Part shown: positions 34,872 to 45,520 of the stretch, one piece after another
Layout of the letters: each line of letters opens with the position of its first letter
Numbering within the stretch: position 1 is the stretch's first letter
Source: Pollenia angustigena
Lineage: Eukaryota > Arthropoda > Insecta > Diptera > Polleniidae
Assembly: GCA_930367215.1 (NCBI GenBank)
Contig: OV884057.1
Location: 106,541,284-106,605,283 of the forward strand
DNA length: 64,000 nt
Reading direction: 5' to 3'
Notes under the pieces: model-generated
Seen by the model: only the letters and a program-made list of their open reading frames with translations
The model's database searches: none
What the model was told of the DNA's origin: nothing
Made by a program: the position numbers and the translations under genes

Positions 34872-35522
34872 TTATATATAAAGGTCAAAGTCTATTCGAT
34901 TACTTGTATAAAAATTAGTTTCTTCTCCCACTTTTCTTACATAAACACCGTTTTTGAAATGTCCATTTTTCGACCATTCTAACATTTGTTTGGTATTGAA
35001 GGGCCCCTGTAGTGTTATGTCATTTGCTTTCCATTTGAACTCCCAAAGTTGTTCCTTAGGTTTTAATACACCTGTGCTTTCAACACAATTTTGTTTATGC
35101 TCTTTTTCCTTTTCGCTAAAGTCGTCGGAATACATATCAAAACTAGAATCTGATAGCGCCGTACTTCCTTTGCTAGTGCTTGGGATTGAATTAACTTTTT
35201 CTTTTATAGATTTGTACGTTGTCTGGTAAATATCCATATTTCCAGTTTTTGTTAAAATTTCGTTAGCCAATTCAGTTAGTTTGGTAATTTTGTCCCCAGT
35301 TTCATCCTGGATGCCTTGTTTTTTTAATCGTAGTCTTTCTACAGAACTAAGTTTAAGTCTACTTTTGCCAAGACGCCGAAGAGCGCATGCAACTGTCTCT
35401 CCTTCATTTATATAAGACAGCAGTTGTTTATACATTAATGATTCATTATATACATCCATCGATTTTGGTGCAGTTAAGTCATTTGCGTCTTCATTTTTTG
35501 ATATTTCCTTTTCTTTCTTAAT
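34872..35522 (-). CDS. holn1: CD2BP2 / U5-52K-like GYF-domain protein, 3' coding exon
   Basis: The 216-codon open exon ends in a GYF domain: WEFKWKANDITLQGPFNTKQ, MLEWSKNGHFKNGVYVRK, ending in NRIDFDLYI (about the last 58 residues). The GPF..QM..W...G.F..G..VR pattern is the family signature, with His for Tyr in GYF itself. Upstream is the GETVACALRRLGK motif characteristic of CD2BP2. In animals and yeast (Lin1/Snu40) this protein belongs to the U5 snRNP and helps tri-snRNP assembly; the fly homologue is, from memory, holn1 (CG5198). The exon begins at 35522 after an acceptor ...TTACGTTTAG, so the gene continues upstream; an internal ATG at 35459 is not the start. I find no 5' exon elsewhere in the window. 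No frameshifts; looks functional. Confidence 0.85.
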   Translation of the reverse strand: MKKEKEISKNEDANDLTAPKSMDVYNESLMYKQLLSYINEGETVACALRRLGKSRLKLSSVERLRLKKQGIQDETGDKITKLTELANEILTKTGNMDIYQTTYKSIKEKVNSIPSTSKGSTALSDSSFDMYSDDFSEKEKEHKQNCVESTGVLKPKEQLWEFKWKANDITLQGPFNTKQMLEWSKNGHFKNGVYVRKVGEETNFYTSNRIDFDLYI

Positions 35523-36120
35523 CTAAACGTAAAGAATACAAAATATATTAGTTAGTTTTGTATTATGTATATAATTTTTTTTTTAATTAAAGTAAATCTT
35601 GCCGTTTTTAAGAGATAAATTATTTTAAAGTTGGGGAATTCTCATTCGCTCTACAGTTTTGTTTGCATATCTAATATTTTTAGCTTTTCTAGAGTTTTGT
35701 TGGGTAAAGGTATATGAATGCGTATAGAAACTAGCTTAACATCCAACAATAAATTTCAGTCCATTTATCAAGAATGAAAATTGGGAATTAAGCACGAAAA
35801 TCAAAATCTTATTAATTAAAAACTATATATTCCCAAAAATTAATTTGATAATATAAAATATTGTTCGAAATTAGATTTATCAAGAAATTTTTATACACTG
35901 AAAGAATTATTTACTTAATCACCAGAAAATATGGCTTGAACCATATATTTATGACTAAGCAAGATGTTTCTTTATTTATGAAAATTTAACTAAATACGAA
36001 CGAAATAAGTTAAAATCAAGAAATTATTTTGGATTTTCTTGTTTTTAACTAAGGAATTGATTACTTTAGAAAGTAAACTTTTTTATTCATTCATTCGCTT
36101 ATTGGAAGAAACTCTGTCCT
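35523..36120 (-). other. intron upstream of the CD2BP2-like exon
   Basis: AT-rich non-coding sequence beginning at the acceptor AG (35523-35524, minus strand). No exon of the N-terminal part is seen here. Confidence 0.5.
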
Positions 36121-37560
36121 AAAGCTGGGATCACACGATTGCCGCAAATGCACCAATAAGGCACAATTTTGATTGTGCTTTATTGACGCACAATAAAGAA
36201 ATTGCACCAATCAAATATTCTGAATATACAAATTTAATTGCCGCTAGTTGGTACAAAGTGAAATGGGTACAACAATTGCCGCAGCACAGTCACACGATTG
36301 TTCTTACTTGACAACTGCGAAACAGCTGTTTTGTTAGTTTTTTCATTTGTTTGGCAGTTCTAGTTGGTATGTTCATTAAAAACGAAAAATTTGTTCATGT
36401 ACATAGGTACCTCCTATACAATTTTTTGTTGAATAGTTTTATTTGACATATTTAAAAAAAAAAAAAATTTATGAATATCTAAAAATTAACAAATTAAATA
36501 ATACTTACCCTAGGTCTACACTAAAGATAAATATCTCAGCCAGTTGGCAATAACGTCGGCAGAATAACAGAGCAATATTTCTTATTGCTCAGCTAATGTT
36601 AAAGGCATGGGAACACGCATTTATGTTAACTCATAATTTAAAAAAATTTTTTTATTGATATAAATTCTTTCTTATTCGACTTTATTATTGAAATGTACAT
36701 TAATTTGTTTAAGCTTGAGGTCTTTTTTATATAAAAATATTAATTTTACTTTAACAAAAAAAAAAATTAATAAAATAAATATTTTTATATAAAAAAGTAC
36801 TCAAACTTAAACAAATTAATATAAATTTATATAATAAAGGTCGAATAAGAAAAAAATTATATTAATAAAAATAGTTTTTGAAATTTTATTTTAGTGTTTA
36901 TTAAACTCATTAATTTAATTCTTTTACTACAATTATAATTTGCTACCATTTCACAAATTTAATTTCTTTGCTTTTATATTTTTCTTTTATGCTTCTTTTT
37001 TCAATTGACAACCAAATTTGACGTTTTATGTAAGCAATAATTGTCAACGAAAATGGACTAACAATTATTGCAACATAAATTGTCGGCAATAAATATGTAC
37101 AAGAAATTGCTGTCTACATTGAAGATAACATAATTTTGACATTTACTGCAATATATGTCGCAATAATTATCTCTGGTATAGACGGGCAGTTAGTTACATT
37201 AAAGATATTTAATAAAATATTCGTACTTAACAGCTACATAGTATAGCAAAAATTAAAATGCATAAGAAATAAATACATATTTATCTTCATTACTTACTAA
37301 AGATTGCCGCACAAGAAGACAATTGATATTGGTGCATTTTTGTTATTTTTATTGACGGGTGGTTGCATAGCAAACAGTCACACGATTGCCGCACCAGGGT
37401 TGCATTTGATTGGTAAAAGTAAGCACAATATTGTCCTCGATTGGTACAAGAGCCAATTGGTTGTGCAGTCACACGATTGGTGTATTAAAAAGTGTCAAAA
37501 TTGGTGCATTGCGGTTCGAATTGCATCCGAACCGCTAGCACGAAATATTTTAAATGATAA
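36121..37560. repeat. repeat with CACACGATTG motifs, split by another element
   Basis: The phrase TCACACGATTGCCGCA recurs at about 36131 and 37376, with shorter TCACACGATTG at 36291 and 37467, and the intervening GCACCAAT/ATTGGTGCA and GCACAAT motifs are alternately direct and inverted. A related GGCTAAGATCCCACTTTCGG phrase occurs at 47785. The boundaries are unclear. The 114-codon frame at 37304-37648 lies in this repeat and is not a recognised protein. Confidence 0.45.
36509..37190. mobile_element. inverted-repeat MITE nested in the CACACGATTG repeat
   Basis: Ends CTAGGTCTACACTAAAGATAA and the inverse of CTGCCCGTCTATACCAGAG, imperfect terminal repeats; subterminal GCAATAA(T/C)TNTC motifs (GGCAATAACGTCGGC, TTGTCGGCAATAA) and a central palindromic pair around 36730-36790 support one element of about 680 bp. 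No transposase. Confidence 0.5.
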
Positions 37561-38873
37561 CGGCCACACTCGCTTAAGAAGAAGAGACACTACAGCACTT
37601 ATCCATTTATATGAGCGATATAATAATATAAGTGAACAGAACACGTGATGAAGAACATTTTTGTCTGTCACTGGCAGGACATAAAATAACGTATTAGGTT
37701 AAGATTTGATTAATTATTGTTAGTTCATATTTACTATATAAAGATTCAATAAATAAATAATGAAAAAAAAAGAATTATAAAAATAAAAACTAGAACTTTG
37801 TCTAACCGTTATTTATATTTTGTCTCTTTTGGTAATTTTTATAGTTTTAATACAGTATTTATACCAATTTTTACAGAAATTCTGTTGGTTTTTATTTTTA
37901 GCAGCTAATTTTATTGAATATACATACATATGTACATACCTATCTATCTAGGTATACATATATGTATGTATAAATATTGATATGTTGATAATTTGATCTT
38001 AACATCAAATTAAACAAAAGCGAAGTTTCATACAAACAAAATAAAACTTACAAAAATATTTTAGTATTTTAGTAAATGGTTTAAGAACTGCTTGTCTTAA
38101 CTCCAAACATGTGCATGTGCTGTTTTTTATTTTGCTTACTTCTTACCATGCTTGAAAACTTGCTTTATTTATTTGGTACAGAAACAATATTTATTGTGTT
38201 AGAACAGCAATCTGCTTTGTAAAGAGAAGGTATAATAAACAAATAAACAATAAAAAGATAATGTGTTTAAGTATTTATTTTTTGCACTTTTGCAAAAGCT
38301 TATTTCATATGTATCAGAGAACTGCAAAATCCACTATTTTTGTTGATTTACTCATACGCTATAATTTACATTAACTCTATGCCTGCAAAACAAAGTTCAA
38401 CGTTTGGTTTGTGCACGTGTGAGGTTTTTATTGAAAGTGCTTTGTTTGTGCATTTATTCGGCCATGGCTTGACAATCGCACGATTTTATGGTGTTCTGAA
38501 ACTGGTGCGTTTTGCTTGCGACCTGCCATAGTTTTTTAAAGTTCCCTTGAGCATACTTTTGCAATTTAAAGTCACCAAACTTCTTGCGATTGCGATTTGC
38601 AGTACACGAATTATGCAATTTCAAGTAAAGATCGCAAATGTTAAGCGTTTTGCGATTGTCAGAACATTCCCGATTGTTGCGCATGCAAAAACACAATTTC
38701 TTAAAGTCAAACGGCATTTATTCTTTTGCTTTTACATTTAAGTAGTCATTGTCCACTCGATGACACAACGACGAATGTAAATCAGTATGAGTACGACTCG
38801 CTTTGTTGGTATGATTGTTGTAGGCATAAGTTCAAATAAACTAGTTGTATTGTCCAATTTGTTTTTCTGTTTA
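37561..38873. other. no gene recognised; AT-rich spacer
   Basis: A TATGTAC/TACATAC-rich stretch lies at 37918-37975 and GCAATTTAAAG, TTGCGATTG-type motifs at 38470-38700. No coding sequence recognised. Confidence 0.3.
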
Positions 38874-39121
38874 CCCTGCAAATAATATTGGACCACCTGA
38901 TTTTGATCAAATGGACAACCCATTGGACTAGTCCCATATAATGCAGTTTTAAAACTACTCCTTTGTAATCCAAAGCTGGGTTTTATGGTCCTGCCCTAGG
39001 ACATCGTAATGTTAAATAGACCATGTTTTTTCCATACGTTTGGGTTACTTATGGACTAGTCCTAGTCCCTTGTGAGCTACATTTTACACGCGTGTTTGGA
39101 CTAGTCCTATTATTTGCAGGG
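38874..39121. mobile_element. CCCTG-ended MITE, copy 2
   Basis: 248 bp from CCCTGCAAATAATATTGGAC to GGACTAGTCCTATTATTTGC plus AGGG, flanked by TA on both sides (38872-38873, 39122-39123). Holds the core TAGGACATCGTAATGTTAAA in the orientation opposite to copy 1. Confidence 0.75.
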
Positions 39122-39388
39122 TATTTTTTTAAAAGCGTAACGAGCAACATTAACAACAATAACAACAATACATTGTACATACAGAACTACTGTACTTTTT
39201 AAGAAATTATAAAAAATAAAAACGTCTTCTGTTTCTATGGAAATTGTTTCAGCTAATGAATAGTCATCAGAGCAATGATTTTTGTGTATTTTTCTTTGTA
39301 TATTTTTTTACCAAAGCAATAATTGGCAAACGAAGCTTAACATGGTATGAATGGCAAAGCCAATACGCTGTGCATGACTTGAATGAAA

Positions 39389-39746
39389 CCCTGCAAATAA
39401 AAATGGACCACCTGATCCATTTTGATAAAATGGACTACTCCATGGACTCGTCCGATGTAATGCAAGCATAGACCATGTCATTGTTAAAAAGTGTTTGTAG
39501 TGAGATGACATGTCTTCGTTTTTTAACGGCGTGCTTTCGTTTCAAACGACTTCAAAACTAATCCTCTTGCGTACACCATGGAGTAGTTTCAAAACTAGTC
39601 CTTAGTAGTCCAAAGGTGGGTTATATGGTCCTCCCCTAGGACATCGTAATGTTAAATACACCATGTTTTTCCATACGTTTGGGTTACTTTTGGAGTAGTC
39701 CTGGTCCCATGTGGGCTACTCTTTACACGCGTGTTTGGACTGGTCA
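39389..39746. mobile_element. CCCTG-ended MITE, copy 3, right end lost
   Basis: Starts CCCTGCAAATAAAAATGGAC and follows copy 1 closely in inverse orientation to GTGTTTGGACTGGTC, where the last 15 or so bases are replaced by the ATAAAGCC-type repeat that follows. Confidence 0.7.
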
Positions 39747-40124
39747 ATGAATTAAGAAATAACGCCATATGGCTTTATTTCCATGTAAGGAGTGAAATAA
39801 AGCCATGCATGGCCTTATTTCCCAAAGCCATAGGACATAAAGCCATATGGCGCCAAGTCCCATTCCATTGAGACATAAGGGCATATGCCATTAAGTCGCA
39901 ATATAATGGGACTTAACGCAATAAACTTTTTTTGTAAAAAGAGACATAAAGCCATATTTTTGATAATGATTGCATTTCCCCCTATTTCATGTAGAAAATG
40001 CTTTGGTGTTTCATGTCGCCCTGTTTTATATCAAAAATGGCGGTATGAACTAAGTCCCCAATGAATTAACTCCCCAAACCCAAAATGAACTAAGCCCCTA
40101 AATTTGGGGACGTCGAAAAAGCTA
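39747..40124. repeat. CCATATGGC/ATAAAGCC motif cluster
   Basis: Dense, alternately inverted copies of ATAAAGCCATATGGC-like words (for example CGCCATATGGCTTTATTTCC and AAATAAAGCCATGCATGGCC). The same words return at 40560-40680 and 47100-47230, and in the MITE at 15815, so this may be the outer part of one larger element split by the tandem array and the gypsy insertion. Confidence 0.5.
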
Positions 40125-40936
40125 CGCTAACTAGAGCTTCACTGCATAGCCGGCCTTCGGCCGGACGCAATGATTTTCTCCTCTATGGTATAAAGACGCT
40201 AACTAAAGCTTCTCTGCATAGCCGGCCTTCGGCCGGGCGCAAGGATTTTCTCCTCTATGGTATAACAAACACCGGCTTCGCTAACTAAAGCTTATCTGCG
40301 TAAACGGCCTTCGTTCGGAAACAAGACAGATTTTAGAAGCTTTACTTAGCGAAATCGGTGCTTGTTATACCATAAAGGAGAAAATTCTTGCGTCCGCCCA
40401 AAGGGCGGCTATACAGAGAAGCTTTAGTAAGCGAAGCCGGTGTTTGTTATACCATGGAGGAGAAAGTCCTTGCGCCCGGCCGAAGGCCTGCTATACAGCG
40501 AAGCTTTAGTTAGCGAAGCAGGTCTTTGTTATACTATATAAGCATTTGTAACGCAACACATCAAATGGGACATAACACCATAATGGCTTTATGTCCCATT
40601 CCACTAAAATTGATATGAGTCTTAAGGCCATATCAAAATTATGGCTTTATGTCCTATGGCTTTGTGACACCCCACCGTAATTGCAATTTATTTAAAAATT
40701 GTTTTGTTGGTTTTTGGCTCGGTGTTCATATAAAAAATATAAGGAAAACACTTTTGGACGCAAGGATTTTCTCCTCTATGGTATAACAAAGACCGGCTTC
40801 GCTAACTAAAGCTTCTCTGCATAACCGGCCTTCGGCCGGGCGCAAGGATTTTCTACTCTATGGTATAACAAAGGCCGGCTTCGCTAACTAAAGCTTCTCT
40901 GCATAGGCGGCCTTCGGCCGGGCGCAAGGATTGTCT
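40125..40936. repeat. CCGGC-hairpin tandem array with inverted units
   Basis: Units of 72-82 bp read GCTAACTAAAGCTTCTCTGC, then a 15-nt hairpin CCGGCCTTCGGCCGG, then CGCAAGGATTTTCTCCTCTA and TGGTATAACA. Three direct units (40125-40320) are followed by inverted units (40330-40540), then direct units again (40755-40936). The array resumes at 46720-46960 after the gypsy element. GC content of the hairpins contrasts with the surroundings. Non-coding. Confidence 0.75.
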
Positions 40937-41518
40937 TGTAATGTATTGTGTTGAGGGGTGGCAGGATCGCCATGTTATGTAAGTTTATGTGTTGTGTGAT
41001 CTTGTCCCTATAGCCCTTGGTTATTTTAAATAGCTGTCAGGGTTTCAGCTGTTAATTAAGGCGTTCAAAAGAACTGCCGAATTATTTGAGTCTTAAAATA
41101 AAACACAAGGCAAGTTGTTGCCAATACTGTATTGTAATTTCAAGTCTGTCTTTATTTAGGTTTGTATGGACTTATATACTATGGCTGAGATTTTACTCTA
41201 GCCGTTCTTACTTATTCTAATCATCGACAGAGTTCTGTTTATCTCTGTCGGCATTATGAGGATATCAATATTTGTCAATGATTAACTCCCTTTACTATTG
41301 TTATGACCAATCAGAATATTTTAATATTGGAATGCACTCAATTTGCATTTCCACTCAATTTATTTCATTCACTTACATTCTGATTGATTTTTATATTTGT
41401 CGTAAGTCAGTTCTGCTGTCATTTGATAGTTCACAATACCCTACTCTGATTTGGTTGGTGTGTATAAATATCAGAGTTGTTTAAGGGTATGCGGTGGCAA
41501 CTTATGAGGTACACTACA
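40937..41518 (-). repeat. 3' LTR of the gypsy-type element (582 bp)
   Basis: Plus-strand limits are TGTAATGTATTGTG at the left and GGTACACTACA at the right, i.e. TG...CA in either strand. The target duplication GTCT lies at 40933-40936. On the minus strand a TATATAAG and an AATAAAGACAG polyadenylation-type signal are visible around 41,150-41,175. A GGTGAGGG polypurine tract precedes it (minus strand, near 41519-41530). Confidence 0.85.
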
Positions 41519-41753
41519 CCCTCACCGCTAAGAGAAAAATTAGGGGATTTATTTTTCTTTATATGCTCATATTTTTAAAATTATTAGAATTTTACATGTA
41601 TGTACTTATTTACTATTACAAAGTAGTTGTTGATATAGTTTTTATAATTTTACAATTTGTATTAAAGACGTTATAGTAATTCTTAATGTAGTATTTAATA
41701 TTTTTATAATTTTAAAAATATAATTCTTATAATTTTTAATGTATACTGTGTAC

Positions 41754-42916
41754 TTAGTTTTTGTCTCTTAAGTCTATATATGGTTTTAATTGATTATTAT
41801 GGAATTCTTTTTCAATTCCGTGGTAGTCTATTATAGTATTTACACCGTTTTGCCTTATGATCTTATATGGACCTTTGTATGGGCTTTGATTCTTTTTCCT
41901 ATTTTCTACTTTTATTAAAACTAAATCTCCTATATTTAGATTTAACCTATTACTATATCTATCTTCTAAGTTATATATTTTATCTCCTTCACTGTTTTTA
42001 AATTCTGATGGTAAGCATGGTAATTTACCATATACTAACTCAAATGGTGTGTAACCAGTGTCTATGTGTGGTGCCGTGTTGTAGGCAAAAGTAAAGTAAT
42101 TTATCCACTTGTCCCATTCGTAATTATTTGCTGTTGTCAGCAAGAATTCATTGAGAACCCTGTGATTTCTTTCTACCGCACCCATTGTTTCATGGTGGTA
42201 AGGGGTTGAAAATGTTTGTTTGATACCGAGTAGTGAACATATCTTATGCATAAGTTCGTTTTTAAATTCTGTCCCGTTGTCTGATTTGAGAACTTTAATT
42301 TTCCATATTTTAAAATTATTTGTTCTACCAGTGTTTTGGCAGTTGTAAGTGCGTCTTTTGTTGACATTGGGTGAGCAACAACGAATTTTGTTAGCTCGCA
42401 CTGCATAGTCAATATGTATCTGTATCCGTTTGAAATACGAAGAGGTCCTACAGTATCAACTGATATTGTCTCAAAACTGTTGCTTGGGGTGTCTGTTAAT
42501 GTAAGTGGTTCTTTAATGTGTTTGGTTTGTTTGTTTATGTTACACTTGTCACAGTACTTTACCATCTTATTCATGTTTTTCCAAATGTACCGCTGTTTCA
42601 ATTTAATTATTGTTTTTCTTATTCCTAAGTGGCCTGCGCGTGTGGCATTGTGGAATTCATCGATGAGTTTATATTTCAGTATGTCATCCGTTATTCTTGT
42701 TGGGGCATTGTAAATTAATATTTTTAATTGAGGACTTTTGTTGTTTATTCTTATCTTTGTATATGCTTCTTTTAAATCTTTCATTGTATACATTTTAAAT
42801 ATTTTATCATTCTTTGCTATAGCTAATTCTTTTATATTTTCTTTCTTCATCTTAGATATCAGTTTCCTCAGAATCGAATCTAGTTTCGCTGAGTTATCGC
42901 CGAATCTTGCATGCAT
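41754..42916 (-). pseudogene. gypsy pol, integrase part, with stop and frameshift
   Basis: Following the TAA at 42923, the frame goes on with a charged linker, an HHCC zinc-binding region (GHLGIRKTIIKLKQRY then YCDKCNI) and the first catalytic Asp in SVDTVGPL. A frameshift near 42300 moves to the 41754-42401 frame, with SDNGTEFKNELM (second Asp), HHETMGAVERNHRVLNE (catalytic Glu) and YNTAPHIDTGYTPFELVYGK, then a C-terminal part typical of gypsy integrases (LNIGDLVLIK). All three catalytic residues survive; only the frame is broken. Confidence 0.85.
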
Positions 42917-42922
42917 GTTACT

Positions 42923-45520
42923 TTAATTTTGTACGTTTTGGGCATGTAACTTCTTCATATTCGAATCTTGTTTCGATGAATTATCATTACATCCTTTATT
43001 GATATAATTATTATTTTGGGTACGTGATTTCTTCATAATCGAATCTTGTTTCGATGAATTATCATCACGTCCTATGTGCACAATATTATCTTCAATTTTT
43101 ATGTCGACTTCTTCTATATTTTCAAATTTATTAAATTGCAATTTCTTCATATTTTTAATATCATTTATGGATGTGCATTCCCATATTAGAAGTTGATCAG
43201 ACTCCTGAGAGATACATCTTCCCATATTACTTCCATTCGTGCGCTCTGTATTCATATTTATTTCTCTATCTTCATTATTCTTATTTGCCTCTTTATTTGT
43301 ATTTTCATTTTTCTTTGTCATCGCCCTTGTGGTTATTAGTATTTTCTTTTCATTTTCATCAATTTCCAACGGTATCATTTGTTTTAGTACGTCTGAGTTT
43401 ATTTCTATTCTTGATAATGCATCCGCATTAGTGTTGATTTTCCCTTTCTTATAAATTATCGTGAAGTCATAATCGCTTAAATCTAGTCTTATTCTTGTCA
43501 TTTTTGATGATGGATTTTTATGTGAGAATAGTGATATCAATGGTCTATGGTCGGTTACTACTACGAATTTTCGACCGTATAAATATGGTTTGAAAAAATT
43601 TATTCTCCAGTGAATTGCGAGCAATTCTTTTTCAATTACGGGTTTGTTCCTATCATGCTTTTGAAGGGATTTGCTGGCGTAGGAAATTGGTAAGTCTTTG
43701 CCAATTTCACCTTGTGATAGGACTGCTCCTAGTGCGTAATTGGAGGCGTCAGTCGTCAAAATAAAAGGTTTGTCAAAATTTGGGTACTGTAAGATTGGTG
43801 GGTTCATTAATTTTTCTTTTAGAGTATCAAAAGCAATTTGGCATTCATCTGTCCATAAAAATTTTACTGTTTTTCTTAATAACATGTTTAACTGTTTTGC
43901 AATGTCCGCAAAATTCGGTATGCATTTTCTATAGTAGTTGCAGAATGCAACGAAACGTCTAACTTCATCTGCGTTTTTGGGTATTGGGTAATTCTTTATA
44001 AATTCATATTTAGCTGGATCTGTTTTTACGCCGTCCTTTGTTATTAAGTGTCCGAAGTATACTACTTCTGGTCTTAAAAAGCAACATTTCTTTGGATTCA
44101 GTTTTAAATTGTATCGCTGAAGTCTGTCTAAAACTTTGACAAGATTTTGATTGTGATGGTTCAGACTACATCCGTATACAATTATGTCATCGACATAGAG
44201 AAAAGCTTCTGAATCAAGTCCTGAAAGTGCTATTGTAAGCATTCTCTGAAAACTGTTTGATGAAATTTTAAGTCCACATGGTAGTCTTTTAAATTGGTAG
44301 TGTCCCTGTTGTGTAGAAAAAGCTGTAAGTGGTCTTGAGTCTTTTTCCAATTGAATTTGGTGAAATGAACTAGTCATATCAAGAGTCGAAAACCATTTTG
44401 CTCTTCCTTGTTTGTCCAAAATATCCTCTAACCTAGTTAGTGGAAATTTGTCATTAACTATTTTGTCATTTAAATTTCTAAAGTCCACTACAAGTCTCCA
44501 TTTTCGTTTGTCTTCCGTATTCTTTTTGGGTACCAAAAGAAGTGGAGCATTGTAGGGGCTAACCGATGGTTCTATTATATCGTCATTTAGCATACTTTGT
44601 ACTTGTTCATTTATTATGTCCGAGTGTGTGTGGGGTAGTCTGTAGTTTTTTATATACACCGGAGTTTTATCGAAAGTTGTAATGTTTTGTTTATAAAAAT
44701 TGTTTACAGTCAATTTTTCATTCTTTAAATGAAATACATTTTGATATCTTTTGAATATGTTTATTAATTCTGATTTTGCATACTCATCAGTTTCATTTAA
44801 TTGCAAGTCATTTAGAATTTGTTGAAAACGTTCGTCATTGTTTACATTTGTGTAACTTAATATGTCATAATTCTTAAGTGGGTCAGTGTGCAGTTTAATG
44901 CCCTGTAAAATTTGTGTCTCATTTGTTGTGTTTAAAATTTTAATATGTGTCATTCCGTTTTTTGGTGCTATTGAATTACTTAAAAAAATACCGCTTTTTA
45001 ATTCATTATTAAGTATTACGCAATCTTCAGTGAGGTTTAATTTTAATGGTTGTATCATTTCTGTTCGTGGGGGTATAGTAATTTTTAATGTGTCAAATGC
45101 TTTTGTTTGCATAGGGAGAATTATAGTTTCATTATTGGTGAACAAAGAAATTGTAAATGTCTCGTAGTCTATTTTGCATAAGTATTCTCTTAAAAAGTCT
45201 CTTCCTATTATTCCGTCCGTCTCTATTGGAAAATTGTCATCTACTAGATGAAATTTGAATCTGCATGTTTGGTCTGCTAGGGAAAATTCAAGTTCACTTG
45301 TTCCTAATGAATGTATTTCTTCTTTAGTAATGCCCGTTAATTTGCATTTATTATTTATATTTAGTAGCTCATCATCAAAAATTGTTTTAGTTCGACATAA
45401 TGATATGTCGGCACCTGTGTCGACAAGAAATGTTAAATTTTCATTTTTATATTTAGCGATTATATAATTTGTGTTATTATTAGAAACTTTAAATACTCTT
45501 AATTTTGGCTGTCCGGAATA
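42923..45520 (-). CDS. gypsy pol: protease, reverse transcriptase, RNase H
   Basis: One long open frame, with about 740 codons after the first in-frame TTG/ATG-type position and more upstream. Order: protease with LVDTGADISL (near 45,430) and GIIGRDFL; RT with LVVDFRNLND, WFSTLDMTSSFHQ, LPCGLK and the YVDD box (near 44,195); RNase H with TTDASNYALGAVLS and VIEKELLAIHW, VVTDHRPL. A tether rich in Asn/Lys follows, with a tandemly repeated NSSKQDS...MKK peptide, ending in TAA at 42923. The upstream edge overlaps gag in the -1 frame, so synthesis would need ribosomal frameshifting. The PVYIKNYRLPH...YNAPLLLVPKK block is of the mdg1/412/mdg3 type. Confidence 0.85.
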   Translation of the reverse strand, partial: YSGQPKLRVFKVSNNNTNYIIAKYKNENLTFLVDTGADISLCRTKTIFDDELLNINNKCKLTGITKEEIHSLGTSELEFSLADQTCRFKFHLVDDNFPIETDGIIGRDFLREYLCKIDYETFTISLFTNNETIILPMQTKAFDTLKITIPPRTEMIQPLKLNLTEDCVILNNELKSGIFLSNSIAPKNGMTHIKILNTTNETQILQGIKLHTDPLKNYDILSYTNVNNDERFQQILNDLQLNETDEYAKSELINIFKRYQNVFHLKNEKLTVNNFYKQNITTFDKTPVYIKNYRLPHTHSDIINEQVQSMLNDDIIEPSVSPYNAPLLLVPKKNTEDKRKWRLVVDFRNLNDKIVNDKFPLTRLEDILDKQGRAKWFSTLDMTSSFHQIQLEKDSRPLTAFSTQQGHYQFKRLPCGLKISSNSFQRMLTIALSGLDSEAFLYVDDIIVYGCSLNHHNQNLVKVLDRLQRYNLKLNPKKCCFLRPEVVYFGHLITKDGVKTDPAKYEFIKNYPIPKNADEVRRFVAFCNYYRKCIPNFADIAKQLNMLLRKTVKFLWTDECQIAFDTLKEKLMNPPILQYPNFDKPFILTTDASNYALGAVLSQGEIGKDLPISYASKSLQKHDRNKPVIEKELLAIHWRINFFKPYLYGRKFVVVTDHRPLISLFSHKNPSSKMTRIRLDLSDYDFTIIYKKGKINTNADALSRIEINSDVLKQMIPLEIDENEKKILITTRAMTKKNENTNKEANKNNEDREINMNTERTNGSNMGRCISQESDQLLIWECTSINDIKNMKKLQFNKFENIEEVDIKIEDNIVHIGRDDNSSKQDSIMKKSRTQNNNYINKGCNDNSSKQDSNMKKLHAQNVQN

